In this document: positions 1 to 4,148 of the stretch, one piece after another
Layout of the letters: each line of letters begins with the position of its first letter
How positions within the stretch are numbered: position 1 is the stretch's first letter
Assembly: GCA_015522345.1 (NCBI GenBank)
Contig: WAML01000237.1
Span: forward strand, 1-7,972
Reading direction: 5' to 3'
DNA from: Desulfurococcales archaeon
GTDB taxonomy: Archaea; Thermoproteota; Thermoprotei_A; Sulfolobales; Desulfurococcaceae
Length of the DNA stretch: 7,972 nt
Made by a program: the position numbers and the translations under genes
Notes under the pieces: model-generated
The model's database searches: none
What the model saw: the letters and a program-made list of their open reading frames with translations, nothing else
What the model was told of the DNA's origin: nothing

Positions 1-15
1 ATTAAAGCCCTTATT

Positions 16-306
16 CTATTCCTCAAACTCTTCTTCAACAATAAATACCTCTTTCCTCTCCTTAGTCCATGGTTTCTCAAAATGATTCTTTATATGAATA
101 ATTAAATCTCTTTCAGTAAAGAAGAAACTATATTCAATATCTTTATAGCGAGGAGCTTTATCACCATAACCCAAACACTCTCTTGCAGCATTAATACATA
201 TAGGGCAAGCAATCATACCTGTTATCTTATCTTTACACGTCCTGATTTTTATTCCAGCATACTTTATTTCTATAGGTTCCCAACGAGGCTCCCATGTTAA
301 TGCCAA
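16..306 (-). CDS. small putative zinc-binding protein, 96 aa
   Basis: I do not recognise a named family. The protein has a CPIC pair (Cys34, Cys37) and a late HIKNH pair (His71, His75), an arrangement that could bind one zinc ion like a long-loop C2H2 finger. Cys24 and Cys44 are further candidate ligands. The N-terminus is rich in Trp and Pro (W5, W9), and the C-terminus ends in a Glu-rich tail. No membrane segment or signal peptide is visible. The start is TTG at 306, chosen because GGTG lies 7 nt upstream on the minus strand (314-317) and no in-frame ATG gives an equally long protein. It is transcribed away from the sRNA and dedA-like gene and has no operon partner inside the window. Nucleic-acid binding would fit such a motif, but that is inference. 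I am fairly sure it is coding and unsure what it does. Confidence 0.72.
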   Translation of the reverse strand: MALTWEPRWEPIEIKYAGIKIRTCKDKITGMIACPICINAARECLGYGDKAPRYKDIEYSFFFTERDLIIHIKNHFEKPWTKERKEVFIVEEEFEE

Positions 307-326
307 GCAGATACACCTTCTTAGGC

Positions 327-359
327 AATTTTATATTCTAGTTCTCAATTTTTAATATC
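327..359 (-). promoter_or_regulatory. candidate TATA boxes for the 96-aa gene
   Basis: On the minus strand GAATATAAAATT (327-338) lies about 26 nt before the TTG start, which would give an almost leaderless mRNA. A second AT-rich box, ATATTAAAAATT (348-359), lies about 20 nt further upstream and would leave the GGTG ribosome-binding site at 314-317 inside the transcript. Sequence alone does not decide between them. Confidence 0.4.
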
Positions 360-390
360 TCAAATGAATGTAATGATTAAAATAAAAATG

Positions 391-466
391 CATCGGTCAC
401 ATCCGGCCTGGCCTTGTCATCGGCATCCCTCGTTAGAACACGGGGGGCGGGATTCGTTCATCCCAT
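391..466. other. G+C-rich island, candidate structured RNA of unknown kind
   Basis: By hand count about 65% of the bases from 391 to 450 are G or C, against roughly one third in the surroundings. In AT-rich hyperthermophiles such islands usually mark structured RNAs (established for Methanocaldococcus and Pyrococcus). Local stems are visible: GGGAT/ATCCC around a 6-nt loop (450-465), and CCC-CGT/ACG-GGG around TAGAAC (427-446). The minus strand carries GATGA twice, with a TATA-like box (471-480) upstream and a T-rich run after it (381-389), so a minus-strand transcript from about 452 to 383 is slightly favoured. On the plus strand the island ends in a hairpin followed by TTTT, so that orientation stays open. 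It is not a tRNA, 5S, SRP or RNase P RNA that I can recognise, and it has no canonical D box. No protein-coding frame is evident. Confidence 0.45.
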
Positions 467-469
467 AAG

Positions 470-489
470 GGTTTTATATAGCTAAAACC
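470..489. promoter_or_regulatory. palindromic TATA element
   Basis: GGTTTTA (470-476) and TAAAACC (483-489) form a perfect 7-bp inverted repeat around TATAGC. The element holds a TATA-like box readable in both directions: TTTTATATA on plus and TATATAAAA on minus. It sits between the G+C island and the C/D sRNA, so it could be a shared bidirectional promoter, or a TATA box overlapped by a dimeric operator. A plus-strand start would fall near 500-505, shortly before the sRNA. Confidence 0.45.
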
Positions 490-513
490 TATTAAGCCTT
501 ACCTAGTACTCAT

Positions 514-583
514 GTTAATAGGATGAAGTAACCGCCAGTGTCTGACTACTGGATGATGTATCTTCAGCGGATCTGATATTAGC
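514..583 (+). ncRNA. C/D box sRNA (2'-O-methylation guide)
   Basis: All four boxes are present in order with archaeal spacing: box C as GGATGA (521-526, first U replaced by G), D' CTGA (542-545), C' GGATGATG (551-558) and D CTGA (573-576). The C-D' gap is 15 nt, the D'-C' spacer 5 nt, and the C'-D gap about 14-16 nt. TAATA (516-520) and TATTA (577-581) can pair as a terminal stem against the C/D motif, which would form the kink-turn bound by L7Ae. The D guide TCTTCAGCGG (561-570) is antisense to CCGCTGAAG, which resembles the 23S rRNA segment ACCGCUGAA(A/G)GCAUCU near the 3' end (recalled, not searched). The box D+5 rule would then place the methyl on the G of CCGCUG. I do not recognise a target for the D' guide (530-541). 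The RNA should work with L7Ae, Nop5 and fibrillarin. It ends about 25 nt before the dedA-like gene and may be processed from a joint transcript. Confidence 0.82.
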
Positions 584-605
584 CAATAAGTACCAACTAT
601 ATGGG

Positions 606-1307
606 GTGTTTACGTGTATATTGAGTGATCTTGTAGAATTGTTTAATGTGTTCTTAGAAACTTATGGTGTATTTGGAGTATTTATAGTATCTTTCCTAGG
701 GAATGTTATACCTTATTCAACAATACCGTATTTATTCTTTATAATAGTGTACTCAGCTTTAATACAAAATACTATAGTGAAAATAGGGATAGCTGTATCT
801 GGTGGAATAGGTGCAGCTTTAGGAAAACTAGTAGTGTACTATATAGGTAGAGCTACAAGGAAGGTTCTAAGTGAAAAAACGAAGAAAAATATAGAGTTGT
901 TTACAAAAATAGCTGATAAAGGGATATTTATAACAGTGTTTCTTTTCGCAGCTCTACCTCTACCTGACGACGTAATATACGTTCCACTAGGGATTATGGG
1001 ATATAATGTTATAAAATACTTCATAGCATTAGTTATCGGTAAAATCATCATAACCGGATTGGCGGTATTCTTTGGAGAATCCTTAAAATATTTGTTTCTA
1101 GACGGCGAAAATATACCATGGCACATATATATTCCAGTACTTATAATCTTGACAATACTGTTAACAATAATTGTAATGAAGATAGATTGGGTAAAAGTCG
1201 CTGAAATAGGTAGTGAAAAAGGAGTTATTCCAGCAATAATTTATTTATTGAAGGAAGTAATCAAAGCACTATTATCTATAGCAAAGGTGTTTATGCGTAA
1301 AAAATAA
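606..1307 (+). CDS. DedA/VTT-domain-like integral membrane protein
   Basis: A 233-aa hydrophobic protein with about five membrane or re-entrant segments (roughly residues 20-52, 58-80, 106-118, 124-158 and 173-193). The family-like marks are a Gly-rich helix ending in GKLVVYYIGR (73-82), the pattern seen before the conserved Arg of DedA/VTT proteins, and LPLPDD (117-122) followed by a Gly-rich amphipathic stretch. DedA/VTT relatives are linked to lipid flipping and membrane homeostasis; the substrate here is unknown. The protein is divergent and ends in a basic tail (MRKK). The start is set at GTG 606, preceded about 26 nt upstream by the TATA-like TGATATTA (574-581), which would give a leaderless mRNA. 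TTG at 621, with GGGGTG (603-608) as ribosome-binding site, is a real alternative. The gene directly follows the C/D sRNA and converges with the second sRNA. Confidence 0.75.
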   Translation: MFTCILSDLVELFNVFLETYGVFGVFIVSFLGNVIPYSTIPYLFFIIVYSALIQNTIVKIGIAVSGGIGAALGKLVVYYIGRATRKVLSEKTKKNIELFTKIADKGIFITVFLFAALPLPDDVIYVPLGIMGYNVIKYFIALVIGKIIITGLAVFFGESLKYLFLDGENIPWHIYIPVLIILTILLTIIVMKIDWVKVAEIGSEKGVIPAIIYLLKEVIKALLSIAKVFMRKK

Positions 1308-1310
1308 TTG
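1297..1310 (-). terminator. T-rich run downstream of the second sRNA
   Basis: Reading the minus strand just past box D of the sRNA, the sequence is CAATTATTTTTTACG (1296-1310). A T-rich run of this type is the usual archaeal intrinsic termination signal. It lies inside the last codons of the convergent dedA-like gene. Confidence 0.35.
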
Positions 1311-1363
1311 TCAGTCGGTTGATCCTTCTTCACCTAATCAGATTATCGGGCCTTCATCACTTA
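1308..1363 (-). ncRNA. C/D box sRNA with two 16S rRNA guides
   Basis: On the minus strand the order is box C GTGATGA (1354-1360, perfect), a 12-nt guide, D' CTGA (1338-1341), a 4-nt spacer, C' GTGAAGA (1327-1333, one change), a 12-nt guide, and D CTGA (1311-1314). These are exactly the spacings of archaeal dual guides. The D guide (1315-1326) is antisense to CGGTTGATCCT, an 11-nt perfect match to the conserved 5' end of archaeal 16S rRNA (TTCCGGTTGATCCTGCC); the box D+5 rule predicts Um at the first U of GGUUGAUCC. The D' guide (1342-1353) is antisense to ATTATCGGGCCT and fits the 16S segment UUUAUUGGGCCUAAAG with one G-U pair; the predicted methyl is on the U of UUUAU. Both targets are recalled sequences, not searched. 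The RNA lies 3' of the 89-aa gene on the same strand and may be processed from that transcript. Two 16S targets on one RNA argue strongly against chance. Confidence 0.9.
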
Positions 1364-1368
1364 CGTGG

Positions 1369-1392
1369 TCAATATAGCGAAGAGTTCATCAC
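1369..1392 (-). ncRNA. possible extra C/D half-unit upstream of the sRNA
   Basis: A second perfect box C, GTGATGA (1386-1392), is followed after 13 nt by TTGA (1369-1372), a plausible degenerate D box, and then by an 8-nt spacer before box C of the main sRNA. The 13-nt guide is antisense to TATAGCGAAGAGT; its first nine bases resemble the 23S segment GAUAGCGAAC (recalled). The TGA stop of the 89-aa gene (1389-1391) is inside this box C. The spacer is longer than usual, so this may be a relic or coincidence. Confidence 0.4.
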
Positions 1393-1658
1393 AATGTATT
1401 CTCAGTTCCGCCGGAATCCTTCATCCCTAGTAATCTAATTACTTTAGTCTTATCCAGTCCCCCATATACTTTACTTCTATACCATGAATCAATTATATTC
1501 CAGAGTAACTGTATAGTCTTCACTTTATTCTTTGCATCTAAATCACTATAGCCTATATTCTTTAGTCCAGTAATAGCTATGTTAGTTAATTGTTCTTTCT
1601 CAGAGACTATGCCTGCAATTCTCCCAATATTATCTTTTACACGTTCTTCTCTACTCAT
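1389..1658 (-). CDS. hypothetical protein, 89 aa
   Basis: I do not recognise this protein. It is soluble, mostly charged and predicted helical, with no cysteine cluster and no membrane segment. A central stretch, KVKTIQLLWNIIDSWYRSKV (about residues 45-64), has aromatic and hydrophobic spacing suited to an amphipathic helix. The start is ATG at 1658, only 16 nt after the stop of the metallo-hydrolase gene, and AGGA a few bases upstream is a weak ribosome-binding site; the two genes are very likely one operon. The TGA stop lies inside a perfect C box sequence, so the 3' end of the gene abuts or overlaps the sRNA region. Same-strand linkage to an rRNA-modification guide could reflect transcript sharing only. 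Coding status is supported by operon spacing and protein-like composition. Confidence 0.65.
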   Translation of the reverse strand: MSREERVKDNIGRIAGIVSEKEQLTNIAITGLKNIGYSDLDAKNKVKTIQLLWNIIDSWYRSKVYGGLDKTKVIRLLGMKDSGGTENTL

Positions 1659-1674
1659 AATATCCTATACCATA

Positions 1675-2340
1675 TTATTTTGTAGGAGGTTTAAAGACAA
1701 TGATAGTCTTCTCAATTCCTGCTACATATTCTGGTGTTAAATCAATGTAGTTCTTATCTAATCTTTCTACTTTAAACTTTTTAACGTACGCTAGAAAATC
1801 GTCAATAGTATGGAGGGGCAGAGTTAAACCTCTTACCCAATAATGCATTGGAATAGTTATCTTTGGTTCAATACTGTTAATCAACTTCCAAGCTTCATCG
1901 GGTCCAATAGTATATACTCCCCCTACTGGAGTAAATAATACGTCTATATTCGTTAATTCCTTGAGAACATCATTGTTAGGTATATGACCCAGATCTCCTA
2001 AATGCCCTATTTTCATACCATCGACTTCTATAATGTATACAGCATTTTCTCCTCTTCTCCGTCCACCTACTTTATCATGAAAAGTCCTATATCCTTTGAC
2101 TATAATATCATCGACTCTGGTTTCTCCATAAAAACTCTTAATTACTCTAGAATTTTCTTTACTAACTACATTCACAGCGTTATGGTCAAAATGATCATGT
2201 GTTACAAGTATTAGATCCGCTAATACATTAGGCCTAGGTAGACCAATGCTTCCTCCATCATGTGGATCTATGACTATAGTGTATCCATTCTCTCTCGTTA
2301 ATGAAAAACACGCGTGCCCATACCAAGTAATACGTAACAT
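1675..2340 (-). CDS. metallo-beta-lactamase-fold hydrolase, UlaG/UPF0173 type
   Basis: Counted from the ATG at 2340 the protein has 221 residues, normal for the family. It shows the zinc-binding set of the fold: WYGHACF at the N-terminus (His9), IDPH (Asp25), THDHFDH (His48, His50, Asp52, His53), HLGD (His113, Asp116), and a late PMHYW (His166). This UPF0173 class is a cytosolic, usually two-metal hydrolase; relatives include L-ascorbate-6-phosphate lactonase UlaG and phosphodiesterase-like enzymes, but the substrate here cannot be read from sequence. The frame stays open upstream to ATG 2409. The 23 extra residues do not resemble the family, which begins at MxxTWxGHA, and a TATA-like box (2353-2364) lies about 20 nt before ATG 2340, so I chose the shorter, near-leaderless form. 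It is the first gene of a unit with the 89-aa gene and probably the sRNA. Confidence 0.88.
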   Translation of the reverse strand: MLRITWYGHACFSLTRENGYTIVIDPHDGGSIGLPRPNVLADLILVTHDHFDHNAVNVVSKENSRVIKSFYGETRVDDIIVKGYRTFHDKVGGRRRGENAVYIIEVDGMKIGHLGDLGHIPNNDVLKELTNIDVLFTPVGGVYTIGPDEAWKLINSIEPKITIPMHYWVRGLTLPLHTIDDFLAYVKKFKVERLDKNYIDLTPEYVAGIEKTIIVFKPPTK

Positions 2341-2352
2341 ATTCACATACCT

Positions 2353-2364
2353 ATAATATAATAC
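2353..2364 (-). promoter_or_regulatory. TATA-like box of the metallo-hydrolase gene
   Basis: On the minus strand GTATTATATTAT lies about 20 nt before the ATG at 2340, which implies a start of transcription at or within a few bases of that codon. It lies inside the longer frame that begins at 2409, which argues against the longer start. Confidence 0.45.
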
Positions 2365-2488
2365 TTCTAGACCACTATAATATTTCTCTACTATGTTTTT
2401 CAATAGCATAGTGTTTTACCATGTTTACTCGATTCATTTATAACCTCATACAACTTCTATTTACTCTACAGGAAAGAGTATCGAATAA

Positions 2489-2501
2489 CAATATACTTGA
2501 G
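2489..2501 (+). promoter_or_regulatory. TATA box of the glycosyltransferase gene
   Basis: CAATATACTTGAG lies about 48 nt before ATG 2539. A start near 2517 would give a leader of about 20 nt holding the ribosome-binding site GAGGT (2524-2528), 10 nt before the ATG. The core ATATACTTGAG recurs exactly upstream of the helicase gene. Confidence 0.5.
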
Positions 2502-2538
2502 ATGATAAATAGCATCATTAGCTGAGGTATAAATTAAT

Positions 2539-3993
2539 ATGCTAGATCCCGGGGGGAGCAGTAATACTTTCTATGATTTAGCTAGTTTATTGGGAATAGT
2601 ACTTATAGTTGTTCCATCAATAATTACAATGTTTCTTCAAAGTATTTTCTATTTAAAAGGCAGAAACTATAGGAGAGTCAAAGAAGTAGAATATATTAAG
2701 TCACCTTGTAAATTATCGATAATAATCCCTATAAGAAAAGAGCCTAATGAACTCTTAGAAGAAGCTTTAAACTATATCTATGAAGTAAAAAATAAGCTTG
2801 TATGTAATAGCGAAGTAGTAATTATATCTGATGACCCCATAGAGAGACTTAGTGAGATAAAGGATATTGTAAATAAGTGGCTAGATAAATTAGAAATACA
2901 TTTTATGTGGCGAGCTATACCACGTGGATATAGAACAGGGGCTCTAAACGACGCTCTCTATATCTCTAATGGAGACTATGTATATGTAATGGATATAGAT
3001 AGTAGATTTCACCCAGATTCTATAAATAGGGCTATAGAGATTCTAAGGAGGAGCAAACTATATGATGCTAATATAGTTGCTGCTGTAATACGTTGGAGAG
3101 CATTAAATAGAGATACTAGATTATCTGAAGCACTAGCTTCATCAATGGATTATATAGTTGATTCCATATACAGAGGGAGGACAGCATTAAATCTCCCAGT
3201 ATTGCCGACAGGTACAGGAACTGTATTTGATGGATATTTTCTAAAGCACGTTCTAAAAGGATGGGATGAGAAGAGAATACAAGATGACATGGAAATAGGG
3301 TCTAGGATAATATCATTAGGTAGAAAGATAGTGTTTATAGACGATCCTCCAATACATGTTGAAGTACCTAGAAGAATAAAAAGCTTTAGAATTCAGCAAG
3401 AGAGATGGGCTTATGGAGCCACAGACGTAGCTATAGCTAGGTTTAAACACATAATTAAGTCTCCACAACCACTTTACTCGAAGATAGAGTTGCTAGCATT
3501 TCTACTACAGTACATGCCGGTATTCTTAATGATTGTTGGAATATTATTGGTGGTAATTGGTTTATTTAATGGAGTAGATGCTTTCGGTAAATACTGGTAC
3601 ATAGGTATTCCTTGGATAGGATTCATGGTTCTATATGGATATACATACATAGATTCGCAAGTTAGGAGAGGATATGGTATTTGGAAAGCAGTAGTAAACC
3701 TAGGTAGGATTGCTGCAGCAACAGACGCTATATCACTTACAATAGCCAAGAGCGTACTAAAGGCGTTACTAAGGATACCCTTAGTTTATAAAAGAACTCC
3801 AAAAAGAAAACATGAAGTTAAAGAAAAATCTTTGAGGACACCATATGAAATAGTATTCTCACTAATGCTAACAATAATTGCAATCTACGGTTTAGTTAAT
3901 GGAGTAATATATACAAGTTCATGGATACTCTTCTATACACTAGGATACTATTACTCAATAGTTAGGTGGGGAGAAGATTTCTTCTACAATTAA
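2539..3993 (+). CDS. membrane-bound family 2 glycosyltransferase (cellulose synthase-like)
   Basis: 484 aa. One N-terminal membrane helix (about 16-39) leads into a GT-A catalytic domain that starts at LSIIIPIRKE (59-68). The family 2 signature is complete: nucleotide-binding Asp98-Asp99 in VIISDD, the DxD motif as DID (152-154), a catalytic-base motif as QDD (248-250), and QQERW (286-290), the QxxRW motif typical of processive synthases. Three to four membrane helices follow (about 316-343, 352-372, 435-457 and 458-475), so the active site should face the cytoplasm and pass product across or into the membrane. A sugar-nucleotide is the donor; candidate products are an exopolysaccharide, a cell-surface glycan or a glycolipid, and the sequence does not decide. 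The start ATG has GAGGT at 10 nt spacing. The gene is divergent from the metallo-hydrolase and has no sugar-pathway partner in the window. Confidence 0.9.
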   Translation: MLDPGGSSNTFYDLASLLGIVLIVVPSIITMFLQSIFYLKGRNYRRVKEVEYIKSPCKLSIIIPIRKEPNELLEEALNYIYEVKNKLVCNSEVVIISDDPIERLSEIKDIVNKWLDKLEIHFMWRAIPRGYRTGALNDALYISNGDYVYVMDIDSRFHPDSINRAIEILRRSKLYDANIVAAVIRWRALNRDTRLSEALASSMDYIVDSIYRGRTALNLPVLPTGTGTVFDGYFLKHVLKGWDEKRIQDDMEIGSRIISLGRKIVFIDDPPIHVEVPRRIKSFRIQQERWAYGATDVAIARFKHIIKSPQPLYSKIELLAFLLQYMPVFLMIVGILLVVIGLFNGVDAFGKYWYIGIPWIGFMVLYGYTYIDSQVRRGYGIWKAVVNLGRIAAATDAISLTIAKSVLKALLRIPLVYKRTPKRKHEVKEKSLRTPYEIVFSLMLTIIAIYGLVNGVIYTSSWILFYTLGYYYSIVRWGEDFFYN

Positions 3994-4067
3994 CCATAGC
4001 TTTTAATTCATCCTCCCCTCTCCAATAATTTCTATACTAGTAGTTTACGGTAACCATTTAATAACCT

Positions 4068-4083
4068 GTAATATATACTTGAG
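4068..4083 (+). promoter_or_regulatory. TATA box of the Lhr helicase gene
   Basis: GTAATATATACTTGAG lies about 70 nt before ATG 4149, predicting a start near 4100 and a leader of about 50 nt. It shares ATATACTTGAG with the glycosyltransferase promoter. The 149-bp gap (3994-4142) shows nothing else except a pyrimidine-rich run just after the glycosyltransferase stop. Confidence 0.45.
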
Positions 4084-4148
4084 TAAGTAAGTTAGAAGCC
4101 ATAGAGTACGTGGAGTAAAAGAAATAGAGAGACAGGGTCATTGTGTAC

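Noticed and set aside
391..466. Minus strand as a fluoride (crcB) riboswitch or degenerate C/D sRNA
   Set aside because: GGGAT/ATCCC and CCGATGAC look similar to parts of the crcB motif, but the loop does not pair with the downstream segment and there is no transporter downstream. As a C/D RNA the D boxes would be CTAA and CCGA, with 20-nt gaps.
391..466. tRNA or tRNA fragment (GAACGAATCCC resembles a T arm)
   Set aside because: The hairpin has a 6-nt loop with three extra bases relative to a T arm, and no matching acceptor strand, D arm or anticodon arm lies at the right distance on either strand.
839..1126. 95-aa antisense frame within the dedA-like gene
   Set aside because: Shadow of a hydrophobic coding frame, with no ribosome-binding site or promoter of its own.
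2002..2214. 70-aa plus-strand frame across the metallo-hydrolase gene
   Set aside because: It runs antisense to the conserved zinc-ligand region, so it is a shadow frame; its composition is not protein-like.
2500..2525. Half C/D unit or hairpin (GATGAT...ATCATT, then CTGA) before the glycosyltransferase
   Set aside because: Only one unit, with a poor box C (AGATGA), and the span is explained by the promoter-proximal leader and ribosome-binding site. No rRNA-like guide was recognised.
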